Source of the DNA: Globomyces pollinis-pini | Taxonomy: Eukaryota > Chytridiomycota > Chytridiomycetes > Rhizophydiales > Globomycetaceae | NCBI GenBank assembly: GCA_025399215.1 | Contig: MU621483.1 | Coordinates: forward strand, 1 to 14,284 | Length of the DNA: 14,284 nucleotides | Direction of reading: 5' to 3' | Notes under the pieces: generated by a model | What the model was told of the DNA's origin: nothing | Seen by the model: the letters and a program-made list of their open reading frames with translations, nothing else | The model's database searches: none | Position numbers and translations under genes: made by a program | Part shown: piece after piece, positions 1-7,713 of the stretch | How the letters are laid out: each line of letters starts with the position of its first letter | How positions within the stretch are numbered: position 1 is the first letter of the stretch

Positions 1-278
1 CCTTGAATACTTCAATGATACGTTTCTTCATTATCTTTCGATAAATAAAGAATGAATTCATTGATTTTTTAACAATCTTTTTGGTTTTTGAGATAGGTTT
101 GATTTGTTTTGGTTTCATACGTGGAACGAGATTGATTTGCATTACTGTCTTGGTTGGTTTGGCATTGCTTTTATGTCTTTTGATTATCCGCTGATGAATG
201 CTTTGAGTGTTGCTGTTCAATCCTCCAATCCCCCCTTGCTGTGGTACTGATTTGCTCTGTATTTTCCGAATTTTCCAT
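1..278 (-). CDS. Probable HMG-box (MATA-HMG-like) protein, 5' part, frame interrupted, continues off the left edge
   Basis: One minus-strand frame is open from 283 to the window edge. It encodes a very basic Lys/Arg-rich segment followed, at about 64-35, by MNSFFIYRK, which matches the start of fungal HMG boxes (consensus RPxNxFxxYR). HMG-box proteins bind the DNA minor groove and act as transcription factors, including fungal mating-type factors. The first ATG in this frame is at 142-140. A better placed ATG at 278-276 lies in a neighbouring frame that ends at a TAA near 179. Removing one base from the six-G run (230-235) would join the two frames. This could be a real frameshift, a homopolymer sequencing error or an unrecognised splice. 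Most of the HMG box lies outside the window, so the family call rests on one motif plus basic composition. Confidence 0.5.
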
Positions 279-455
279 TTCTTCTAATTTCTCCGTTCTT
301 GGACACGAACGCGAATATCAGTCACTTCAAAGAGTATATACTATTAGAACCTGGGAATAATACAAGTTCATTTTGATTTGACAAACGTTCCAGTTTATGT
401 TGTAAACAAAACTCAATGGATTTATGATTATGAGTTTAGGAGCGAATAAGAATTG

Positions 456-461
456 TTTATT
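456..461 (-). terminator. Polyadenylation signal of gene A
   Basis: AATAAA on the minus strand begins one base after the TAG stop codon (465-463). Genes B and D have the same arrangement, so it appears to be inherited with the gene copy. Confidence 0.55.
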
Positions 462-462
462 T

Positions 463-2208
463 CTAATGCAAGCTCTCAGGCGCAAATGCCGTGTATAAGG
501 ATCCAAATAGAACTTCAACTTCACAATCACTGCGACTTCCAATCGATGGATGAATCAGACCAATATCCATGTTTTCCAATACAAATTCGCGTTCATACCG
601 TTTCTTTTCAAAAGTGAAGTAAAAGTGCACATTCTTGAGCGTTGCGTCTGGGTTGCTATCAAGTTCAGTAGGGGGTTGAAGATAGTAACCAATACCAAGC
701 ACATCTCCTTCATAAATTTCAATTTCGGGAAATGGAATAGACTCTCCACAAAATCGAACAGTACTATCTTGACAATGAAATGCAATTGATTTATCACATA
801 GCCCAGGTAGTCGGAATGGTGGATATAACCCCGTCACAAATCCAATAGCCAAATTAGGGTTATTCTCTTCTAATGTCACAATCCTCACTTGGTAAAAGCA
901 TTCCAAGTGTTCATTACTGGAGTCAATAGAGCTGAACGCTGGTGGTGGAAGTTGATCATTCTCGAAGGTATTATTTGGTAATTCTGTATCTAATAATCTG
1001 GGAACAAGTGAAGAATTGCATTGTACATTGCACTCTACCCCACCCGTAAATTTCACCAATTGTGATCCTGTTTGGTCATAAATTTCTCCAATTTCAACCA
1101 CTGGCAATACATCACCGAAACAATCAAAATCAGCTATTTCTCGAGGAGGGATCATTGATATGGTAAGTGCATGATCAACCATTGTTTGAGGAAGCAATGC
1201 CGTGACTTTGTCCAATTCTCTTGATTCAACAGAACCAATAGGATATTTCGTGTAGAACTCTTCAGCTTTCAACTTCAATGTAGCTTCGTCAAAAATTTTC
1301 ATTTCAATTATGGTTTCTACCTGGATAGAGGCCTTTGTATAACGAATAGATTTGAGTACAACTACTATTGCCACCAATATCACCAATACAACGAAAGGCA
1401 TCTTACTTGATAGTGCAGATTGGAGAATTGATGGAGGACAACTTTCGTACCTAAAAATTTGCTCAGGTTTAAGCAAAATGGGTGTTAATGTTCCATACCG
1501 AGTCAAAAGAATATTGTTCATGATGATATTGTTTTTTGAAATAATTTTTAGATCCAGGTAGTCTCCATTTTGTGTAGCAACGTAATCTTGTATTTGAGTG
1601 AGTTCAGACTTGGTCTTGTTTATGTTTATGGGAAGGAAGTGATTTAAATACCAGGTATTTGGTTCATTTGCAATCGCTGTATTAATAAACAGAGATAAAC
1701 TGTTTGAAGAGTCCATTTCGTCCCTTAAAACACCCATTAAGTCTATGGTATTGTTTGCAAACTTTAACCACATATTTTCAGTTTGTACTCTGGAGGTAAA
1801 GTGACTCGAAATCTCCTTATCCACATTAAATCCCTTCTTCAATGTTTCTGTTAAATTATTGATGAACATCAACTCATTTTCTAACTTTTGTGGTGGTCGA
1901 TAGCTGACTGTCAGCGTGTTTTGGACTGACAAGTTACCATGAAAATAGAGTAATTTGGTTGAAATGTGTTGATCTGGTCTTTGTGGAATGAATCGACCAC
2001 AAAATCTCTCTCTATTTGCCAAGAGTTGACAAGCTGACGTATAAACTGGTGCTGGAAGCTTTAAGAATTCGACAGAGTCCTTGATTTCAAATTGACTACC
2101 ATTAATTGCAGAATCCCAATTGGCAGTAATTGTAATTGTTATTTGTGCATTACAATTGCTAAAGTAACGGAGATGAAAGACCAAGAAGACCAATGACCAT
2201 CCAAGCAT
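463..2208 (-). CDS. Gene A: type I membrane protein with variable ectodomain and cytosolic SPRY domain
   Basis: A 581-residue protein. Residues 1-22 (MLGWSLVFLVFHLRYFSN...) form a signal peptide. Residues 23-268 are a predicted extracellular or lumenal domain with sequons at N36, N92, N118, N152 and N197 and cysteines at 60, 70 and 257. Residues 270-287 are a transmembrane helix followed by basic residues. A helical juxtamembrane segment (about 303-345) follows, then a linker with LPPPAF and a SPRY domain at about 420-575. The SPRY call rests on the IGFVTGLYPPFRLPG, EGDVLGIGYY and EVEVLFG blocks typical of Ssh4/Ear1-type SPRY domains. The start is set at MLGW because gene E begins exactly there. 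An in-frame ATG at 2232-2230 would add eight residues. The frame stays open back to a GTG at 2262. Partner and function are unknown. In yeast, Ssh4-type proteins help sort membrane proteins, but they differ from this protein in having PPxY motifs. Confidence 0.87.
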   Translation of the reverse strand: MLGWSLVFLVFHLRYFSNCNAQITITITANWDSAINGSQFEIKDSVEFLKLPAPVYTSACQLLANRERFCGRFIPQRPDQHISTKLLYFHGNLSVQNTLTVSYRPPQKLENELMFINNLTETLKKGFNVDKEISSHFTSRVQTENMWLKFANNTIDLMGVLRDEMDSSNSLSLFINTAIANEPNTWYLNHFLPININKTKSELTQIQDYVATQNGDYLDLKIISKNNIIMNNILLTRYGTLTPILLKPEQIFRYESCPPSILQSALSSKMPFVVLVILVAIVVVLKSIRYTKASIQVETIIEMKIFDEATLKLKAEEFYTKYPIGSVESRELDKVTALLPQTMVDHALTISMIPPREIADFDCFGDVLPVVEIGEIYDQTGSQLVKFTGGVECNVQCNSSLVPRLLDTELPNNTFENDQLPPPAFSSIDSSNEHLECFYQVRIVTLEENNPNLAIGFVTGLYPPFRLPGLCDKSIAFHCQDSTVRFCGESIPFPEIEIYEGDVLGIGYYLQPPTELDSNPDATLKNVHFYFTFEKKRYEREFVLENMDIGLIHPSIGSRSDCEVEVLFGSLYTAFAPESLH

Positions 2209-3013
2209 TTCTCGATATTTTGTAAAGAACATTCCGCACTGGAAACCTGTGGTTTCAGACACAGTATTGAATTTTGGTGAATTGAGTACAATTTAATTCA
2301 TCGCCTTGTTTTTTCTAGCAATAGCGAATGGAAAGGTTATATACTAATGTTTTACAAATCAGAACGTATCGGCTATACCAATGAAGCTGTATCTCCCGTT
2401 CAATTGATCAAGTTTAGGTTAGCCGATTAGGATCTGGCATTGCTGTGAAAGCGTGTAACCATGGTAGTGGTCCTAACCGAAAGTCAAAACTATTTGCTAG
2501 ATTCATGGGAGTCTAATGGTCATTCTGTTACTGCTAGTCTGTCAGCTATACAGAAAGCCTGACTCAATTCCGGTATGTTACTTCGTGCTTGGAGTACCGT
2601 AGAAACTTAGCTCTACAATATTGCAATAGTGGAAGTGCCAGATGCACAGAAGGGACGGCAGAACCATTAGAAGATTGTATTTTAATATAAAGACACACGA
2701 ATTTGGAATTCAGTGTTCGCGATTCACATGGTATTGGATCAGGACTTGAACACAAACACATCTGATATTAAAATATCGAATCTATCAACTATTCAACTGT
2801 TTGCAATGTCCCTTCACTGTACCTAGAAGTATTCCCAGAACACTTCCCGAACTAATATCACCTTTTCAAATGATCTCTTAATACAGTGTACATCTATTGA
2901 CCATCGGACACTTTGAAATGAACATCCTAAAATTATTATTTTGAATACTTGACGTATTAAAATTGTTTCATTAGTTGTGGGTCAAATATAAGTAAGTATA
3001 CATCTTCTAATTG
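2209..3013. other. Intergenic region between genes A and B, no gene recognised
   Basis: The first 150 bases or so upstream of gene A keep traces of the family's 5' flank, notably GTGTCTGAAACC on the minus strand at 2262-2251, shared with B. The rest shows no convincing coding region. A 65-codon minus-strand open frame at 2564-2761 has no recognisable motif. The 14-mer TTGGATCAGGACTT at 2734-2747 recurs upstream of D and, with one change, upstream of C. Confidence 0.5.
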
Positions 3014-3019
3014 TTTATT
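3014..3019 (-). terminator. Polyadenylation signal of gene B
   Basis: AATAAA on the minus strand begins two bases after the TAA stop codon (3023-3021), as in gene A. Confidence 0.55.
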
Positions 3020-3020
3020 T

Positions 3021-4721
3021 TTAATAGAGTCTTTCGGGGGCAAATGCTGTGTATAATGGTCCAAATAGAACTTCAACTTCACAATCACTACGACTTCCAA
3101 TCGATGGTTGAACAAGACCAATATCCATGTTTTCCAATACAAATTCGCGTTCATACCGTTTCTTTTCAAACGTGAAGTAAAAGTGCACGTTCTTGAGTAT
3201 TGATTCTGGGTTGGTATCTCTTTCAGTAGGGGGTTGAAGGTAATAACCAATACCAAGTGTATCTCCTTCATAGATTTCAATTTCGGGAAATGGAACAGTC
3301 TCTCCACAAAATCGTACAGTACTGTCGTGACAATGAAATGCGATTGATTTATCACATAGCCCAGGTAGTCGAAATGGTGGATATAACCCTGTTACAAATC
3401 CTATAGCCAAGTTAGGGCTGTTTTCTTCTAATGCCACAATCCTGACTTGGTAAAAGCATTCCAAGTGTTCATTACTGGAGTCAATGGAGTAGAACGCCGG
3501 AGGTGGAAGTTGATCATTCTCCAAGGTATCATTTTGTAATTCTGTATCTAATAATCTGGGAACGAGTGAAGTATTGCATTGTACATTGCACTCTACCCCA
3601 CCCGTAAATTTTACCGTTTGTGATCCTGATTGGTCATCGATTTGTCCAATTTCAACCACTGGTAATACATCACCGAAACAATCAAAATCAGCTATTTCTC
3701 GAGGAGGGATCATTGAAATGGCAATGGGATGATCAACCATTGTTTGAGGAAGTAAAGCCGTGACTTTGTCCAATTCTCTTGATTCAACAGACCCAATAGG
3801 ATATTTCAAGAAAAATTCCTCTGCTTTCAATTTTAATGTCGCTTCATCAAATACTCTCAATTCAATTGCAGTCTCTACTGGAATAAGAGTTTTTGGCCGC
3901 ATCCATTTCAAAATGGCGAAAATTGTTAAAATTACGATTGCGAATATTGCATTCGAATACGATAGTCTTGATATTGATTCACAATTTTCGTATCTAAAAA
4001 TTTGCTCAGCGTTAAGCAAAACTGGTGTTAAGGTATCTGGTTTAATCAAGTTAGCATTGTTCAGTATGATCTTGGTTTTTGACGTAATATTTAAATCAAG
4101 ATAGATTTTAGATTGTGTAGCAGAGTAATTTTGTATTTGAGTGAATTCAGATTTGAATTGGTTATTCTGCCGCATTGTAAACCAGTCAGTTGTAGAGTTT
4201 GCGATCAATGTATTAATGAACATGGTTGAATAGGTTGAAGAATCCAAAACACCTCTTAAATCTAGTGAAATGTTTGTAACGAACAATTGTACACCTCCAG
4301 TTTGTAATATGGAGTTGAAGTGATCCGATATCTCTCTATCCAAGTTGAATCCCTTCTTCAACGTTTCTGTTAAATTATTAACGAATATCAATTCATTTGT
4401 TAAATTTTCCGGTTTATAATTGACTGTAAGAGTATTTTGGACAGTCAAGTTACCATTGAAATAGTGGAAACCAGCTGATAAAAAACGAGACTGTCTCTCT
4501 GGAATGAATCGGGCACAAAATGTCTTTCTATTTGCCAAGAGTTGACAAGCTGACGTATAGACTGGTACTGGAAGTTTTAAGAATTCGACAGAGTCCTTGA
4601 TTTCAAATTGACTACCATTTACTGTAGAATTCGAACTGTCAATTGGAATCGTTATTTGTGCATTACAATTGCTGAAGTAATGGAGTTGAAAGACTAGGAA
4701 GAGCAGCGACCATCCAAGCAT
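3021..4721 (-). CDS. Gene B: type I membrane protein with variable ectodomain and cytosolic SPRY domain
   Basis: A 566-residue paralogue of A with the same ectodomain class. It has a signal peptide at 1-22 (MLGWSLLFLVFQLHYFSN...) and a glycosylatable ectodomain at 23-255 with at least nine sequons (N31, N35, N91, N106, N116, N150, N175, N198, N211) and cysteines at 59, 69 and 247. The transmembrane helix is at about 257-273. The conserved juxtamembrane segment (FDEATLKLKAEEFF..) and a SPRY domain at about 405-560 follow. The cytosolic half is almost identical to A, C and E, while the ectodomain between the conserved NLTETLKKGF block and the membrane differs strongly from A. The only ATG that fits is MLGW at 4721-4719. 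The frame is open 18 codons further upstream, but only through GTG and TTG codons, so that extension is not annotated as coding. Ligand and partner are unknown. Confidence 0.88.
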   Translation of the reverse strand: MLGWSLLFLVFQLHYFSNCNAQITIPIDSSNSTVNGSQFEIKDSVEFLKLPVPVYTSACQLLANRKTFCARFIPERQSRFLSAGFHYFNGNLTVQNTLTVNYKPENLTNELIFVNNLTETLKKGFNLDREISDHFNSILQTGGVQLFVTNISLDLRGVLDSSTYSTMFINTLIANSTTDWFTMRQNNQFKSEFTQIQNYSATQSKIYLDLNITSKTKIILNNANLIKPDTLTPVLLNAEQIFRYENCESISRLSYSNAIFAIVILTIFAILKWMRPKTLIPVETAIELRVFDEATLKLKAEEFFLKYPIGSVESRELDKVTALLPQTMVDHPIAISMIPPREIADFDCFGDVLPVVEIGQIDDQSGSQTVKFTGGVECNVQCNTSLVPRLLDTELQNDTLENDQLPPPAFYSIDSSNEHLECFYQVRIVALEENSPNLAIGFVTGLYPPFRLPGLCDKSIAFHCHDSTVRFCGETVPFPEIEIYEGDTLGIGYYLQPPTERDTNPESILKNVHFYFTFEKKRYEREFVLENMDIGLVQPSIGSRSDCEVEVLFGPLYTAFAPERLY

Positions 4722-5002
4722 TCGCTTTAGTTTGCTAAGAAATTTGGCGCAGATATGTTTGGTTTCAGACACCAACTACGCAAAGAAAGGGCACTGATCT
4801 CTAATAAAAGAACCGCAATTTAGTCTAACACCTTATTATCTTTAGCAGTAAAAGACTTGAAGGATCAATCGAGTAGTATCAGATATGCTTATGAAGTTGT
4901 GTTCGATGACGTCTGCTACCAGTTGGCATTTGTAAATGCATGGTAATGTTACCAAAAACAATTGTTCTTAGCGCGACTCAAACGGTACTGTTAATTCAGT
5001 TA
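4722..5002. promoter_or_regulatory. 5' flank of gene B, partly conserved with genes A and E
   Basis: On the minus strand, upstream of MLGW, this flank keeps family elements: CTTAGCAAACTAAAGCGAA next to the ATG (compare E), GTGTCTGAAACC (compare A), and a T-rich stretch near 4835 equivalent to the CCCCTTATTTTTTTTAGGAG block of E and F, in degraded form. It presumably contains the gene B promoter. No individual site can be proved from sequence alone. Confidence 0.35.
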
Positions 5003-5203
5003 CGCAATTGAGAATCATATTCTGATCAATGTACCGTTCTATGTCCACATTCAATCCTATTTTCAATGTCTCTGTCAAATTGTTTCCATCAAGTCTCCTG
5101 GTAAGTATTGTTAAAGTGTTCACCATCGTTGACTTTCCATTAAACAATCATTTCCCAACTGAGGTATTCGCAGACTTGGGACTATATTAAATACAATTCA
5201 TGA
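5003..5203 (-). pseudogene. Relic of a C-class ectodomain, N-terminal part
   Basis: This stretch aligns with gene C at about 6645-6868: the segments for the NNLTETLRKGLNV block, the FNGKLTMTRTL block and the cysteine/FIPN region appear in the same order. A deletion near 5105, relative to C, removes about 17 bases and breaks the frame, and further small changes follow. There is no signal peptide, membrane segment or SPRY domain. The relic is joined directly to the 3' flank of gene C. It is the debris of another array member whose SPRY half has been lost. Confidence 0.75.
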
Positions 5204-5205
5204 CA

Positions 5206-5295
5206 CATTCAAATCTAAATTACAGTTTGACAACAAAATTGAAATTGGTAGGTCAATTCCGACATGATTGGATATTTATTTCTATTTAATCTAGT
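5206..5295 (-). repeat. 3' flank shared by genes C, F and G
   Basis: About 90 bases downstream of gene C reappear downstream of remnant F (about 13674-13756) and gene G (about 14118-14197). Recognisable pieces are TACAGTTT, AATTGAAATTGG and TTTAATTTAGTTTA next to the stop codon, all written on the plus strand. The duplicated unit therefore includes non-coding 3' DNA, and C, F and G share a more recent 3' origin than A, B and D. Confidence 0.65.
5276..5281 (-). terminator. Polyadenylation signal of gene C
   Basis: AATAAA on the minus strand lies 15 bases after the TAA stop codon. The same hexamer sits at the equivalent place after remnant F (13741-13736). Confidence 0.5.
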
Positions 5296-7047
5296 TTAGA
5301 CACTCTCAGGAGCAAATGCCGTATATAATGGTCCAAATACAACTTCAACTTCACAATCACTGCGGCTTCCAATCGATGGTTGAATCAGACCAATATCCAT
5401 ATTCTCCAATATAAATTCGCGTTCATACCGTTTCTTTTCAAACGTAAAATAAAAATGAACATTCTTGAGTGTTGAGTCTGGGTTGGTGGTGGGTTGAAGG
5501 TAATAACCAATTCCAAGTGTATCTCCTTCATAGATTTCAATTTCGGGAAATGGAACAGTCTCTCCACAAAATCGTACAGTACTGTCTTGACAATGAAATG
5601 CAATTGACTTATCACATAGCCCAGGTAGTCGGAATGGTGGATATAACCCTGTTACAAATCCTATAGCCAAATTAGGGCTGTTTTCTTCCAACGTCACAAT
5701 CCTCACTTGATAGAAACATTCTAATGGTGAATCGTTATTATCTATAGAATTGAAGGCTGGAGGTGGAAGTTGATCATTCTCCAAGGTATCATTTTGTAAT
5801 TCTGTATCTAATAATCTGGGAACGAGTGAGGTGTTGCATTGTACATTGCACTCTACACCACCTGTGAATTTCACTATCTGCGATCCTGATTGGTCATCGA
5901 TTTCTCCAATTTCCACTACTGGCAATACATCGCCGAAACAATCAAAATCAGCTATTTCACGAGGAGGAATCATTGAAATGGCAATGGGATGATCAACCAT
6001 TGTTTGAGGGAGTAATGCCGTAGCCTTGTCCAATTCTCTTGATCCAACAGAACCAATAGGATATTTCACGAAAAACTCTTCTGCTTTCATCTTCAACGTT
6101 GCTTCATCAAATACCCTCAATTCTATATCATCAACGTTTTCTTCCAAATTGGCTTTTCGAAATCCAGCTAATGTAAGAATAATCATAATAAACAAAAGAG
6201 AAAATGAGTTTGAAAAATTATAACTTGAATACGGATTCATATCTGGAATAGTAGCTGCAAAAGTGGTAGTTTGTGGTGGACTACTTGAAGTAGTAGTTGC
6301 AATTAACTTCAATACATAATCTGGACAATATTCGTACGTATATGATACTGGGGACTTGTTGATTATTAAATTAGGATTAGATTCGGAAACTAATTCTGTA
6401 TTGTTCACTTGTATGATTGATGTTGAAGTTGATTGGACCAACAGTAACTTGTCGCTTTTTTCGGTAACTTGAAAGGAACTGATATTGGTGCCATTTACTA
6501 ATCCATTTGAGGAAGTTACATTGAATATAGTGTTTAGTTTTGATTTGACTGATGTACTTGAAACGGCCAAAATACTTGGGGACAGAAAAGTTCCATCTAA
6601 GTCTACATTATTCGTATTGCTAGTGAAGTCCATTCGGGCAGTTCCAGATTTGAGAACCATAGTCAGATAATTGTAAATTTCTATGTCCACATTCAATCCT
6701 TTTCTCAATGTCTCTGTCAAATTGTTTGCATATTTCAAGTCTCCTGTTAAATTTTTTGGTTGATAATCCATTGTTAAAGTCCTTGTCATCGTTAGTTTTC
6801 CATTAAACAGTAATTTTCCAGCTGAGGTAGTGCTTACAAAGTTGGGAATAAATTTAGCACAATTCATGGTTCGATTGTAATTGATTAAGATATTGATGAT
6901 TGCATATTTCTGGTCTAAAGTTTGAAAGTCGAATGATTGAGAGTCTATAGTATGGAATTTACGACCATCCAATTCGTAAGAATTATACCCAGTAAAGCTG
7001 CAACGAATGAACTGAAGAATCAATAACCACGGTATCCATTGTATCAT
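5296..7047 (-). CDS. Gene C: SPRY membrane protein with a second ectodomain class
   Basis: A 583-residue protein starting at a clear ATG (7047). The signal peptide is at 1-20 (MIQWIPWLLILQFIRCSFTG). The ectodomain at 21-280 has sequons at N58, N99, N109, N176, N185, N188, N215 and N277 and cysteines at 63 and 241. It ends in a Ser/Thr/Pro-rich stalk (about 249-268) like those of O-mannosylated cell-surface proteins. The transmembrane helix is at about 281-296. From residue 309 the cytosolic region (ELRVFDEATLKMKAEEFF) becomes nearly identical to gene B and carries the same SPRY domain. Only scattered ectodomain blocks are shared with A/B/E (FNGKLTM, NNLTETLRKGLNV). A SPRY loop is about five residues shorter than in the paralogues (YYLQPTTNPDST). 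The change from divergent to near-identical sequence falls just after the membrane segment, which suggests domain exchange. Confidence 0.88.
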   Translation of the reverse strand: MIQWIPWLLILQFIRCSFTGYNSYELDGRKFHTIDSQSFDFQTLDQKYAIINILINYNRTMNCAKFIPNFVSTTSAGKLLFNGKLTMTRTLTMDYQPKNLTGDLKYANNLTETLRKGLNVDIEIYNYLTMVLKSGTARMDFTSNTNNVDLDGTFLSPSILAVSSTSVKSKLNTIFNVTSSNGLVNGTNISSFQVTEKSDKLLLVQSTSTSIIQVNNTELVSESNPNLIINKSPVSYTYEYCPDYVLKLIATTTSSSPPQTTTFAATIPDMNPYSSYNFSNSFSLLFIMIILTLAGFRKANLEENVDDIELRVFDEATLKMKAEEFFVKYPIGSVGSRELDKATALLPQTMVDHPIAISMIPPREIADFDCFGDVLPVVEIGEIDDQSGSQIVKFTGGVECNVQCNTSLVPRLLDTELQNDTLENDQLPPPAFNSIDNNDSPLECFYQVRIVTLEENSPNLAIGFVTGLYPPFRLPGLCDKSIAFHCQDSTVRFCGETVPFPEIEIYEGDTLGIGYYLQPTTNPDSTLKNVHFYFTFEKKRYEREFILENMDIGLIQPSIGSRSDCEVEVVFGPLYTAFAPESV

Positions 7048-7239
7048 TCAATCGTGTATTTATATTTTTTTTGTAAAGAATTAAAGCATTGGTTTTGTGT
7101 CCAAATTGGATCAGGTCTTTCTGGTGTCAGAAGCCACAATAATCGATTGAATGAACATCCAAACAAGGGAAAATAGACGAACGAAATCTCTACTGTCTTG
7201 ATCCTCGAGTCAATTGATGTACTTGGTTTGTTTGATTGG
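7048..7239. promoter_or_regulatory. 5' flank of gene C
   Basis: This is the presumed promoter region of gene C. TTGGATCAGGTCTT at 7106-7119 differs by one base from the 14-mer found 81 bases upstream of gene D (11227-11240) and again at 2734-2747. A minus-strand open frame of 67 codons (7044-7247) overlaps here but has no recognisable motif and no plausible paralogue. Confidence 0.35.
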
Positions 7240-7345
7240 TTAGACACTCTGGAGAAAAACGTATTACTTCCAATCGATGGTTGAAATCTTCATATTTTTT
7301 AACATAAATTCGCTTTCATACCGTTTCTTTTCATACATGAAGTAA
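7240..7345 (-). pseudogene. Relic of a SPRY-gene 3' end
   Basis: The plus-strand text TTAGACACTCTGGAG is followed by CTTCCAATCGATGGTTGAA and ATACCGTTTCTTTTCA. This follows the last part of gene C (5296-5460) in the same order, but the segment coding for the EVEVVFGPLY block is deleted and the frame is broken. What remains corresponds to the region around RYEREF..ENMDIG and PSIGS plus the last residues before the stop. It is a decayed copy of an array member whose body is gone. After 7345 the homology stops. Confidence 0.7.
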
Positions 7346-7713
7346 TGTTATTAGTGTCATTACGCGAGACTCTAATAAACTCAGTCGAAAGTAGACCAGA
7401 TAATGTCTGGTTACCAACGTGGAAACTATAGATAATTGCTTTGACTTGTTTAAATTGAAAATCACTTTCCAAAATATCAGCAGGGTACTCTTTTAATTAA
7501 AAATTATTGTTCAAGTGTTACTATCTAGAATCTTCGAGATCAAATTAGCTATTTCAACAGTCGGTTGGCAATTAACATTTATAATTACGAATAGAACCTA
7601 GACAAAGGGATTGGTTCAATGGTAGTCTTAACTTCACGTTGGTTCTATTCAATTTCTATTTCCCAGAAATGTGGCTGAAATAAAATCCAAAAACTTTCCA
7701 ACTGATCACACCA
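7346..7713. other. Spacer between the SPRY relic and the retropepsin-like gene
   Basis: I see no gene here. A stretch resembling a tRNA-Gly D arm (TTGGTTCAATGGTAG, 7611-7625) lacks a foldable anticodon arm and T arm. The 5' end and promoter of the plus-strand gene at 7714 must lie here, but no clear TATA box is visible. Confidence 0.4.

Noticed and set aside
23..238. SEA-domain identity for the ectodomains (FNGNL.. and NNLTETLKKGFNV blocks).
   Set aside because: The faint pattern was not enough: no cleavage motif such as GSVVV and no clear strand order, so the ectodomain is left unassigned. Positions given are residues of gene A.
2564..2761. 65-codon minus-strand open frame between A and B.
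   Set aside because: Short, no motif and no paralogue in the other intergenic regions beyond the shared 14-mer.
7044..7247. 67-codon minus-strand open frame upstream of gene C.
   Set aside because: No recognisable motif; it overlaps the start codon of gene C and the edge of a relic, so it is more likely promoter DNA.
7605..7680. tRNA-Gly-like stretch with TTGGTTCAATGGTAG.
   Set aside because: Only the D-arm/A-box part fits. The anticodon arm has no five-pair stem, no proper B box GTTCRANNC follows at the right distance, and the acceptor arms pair over only about four bases.
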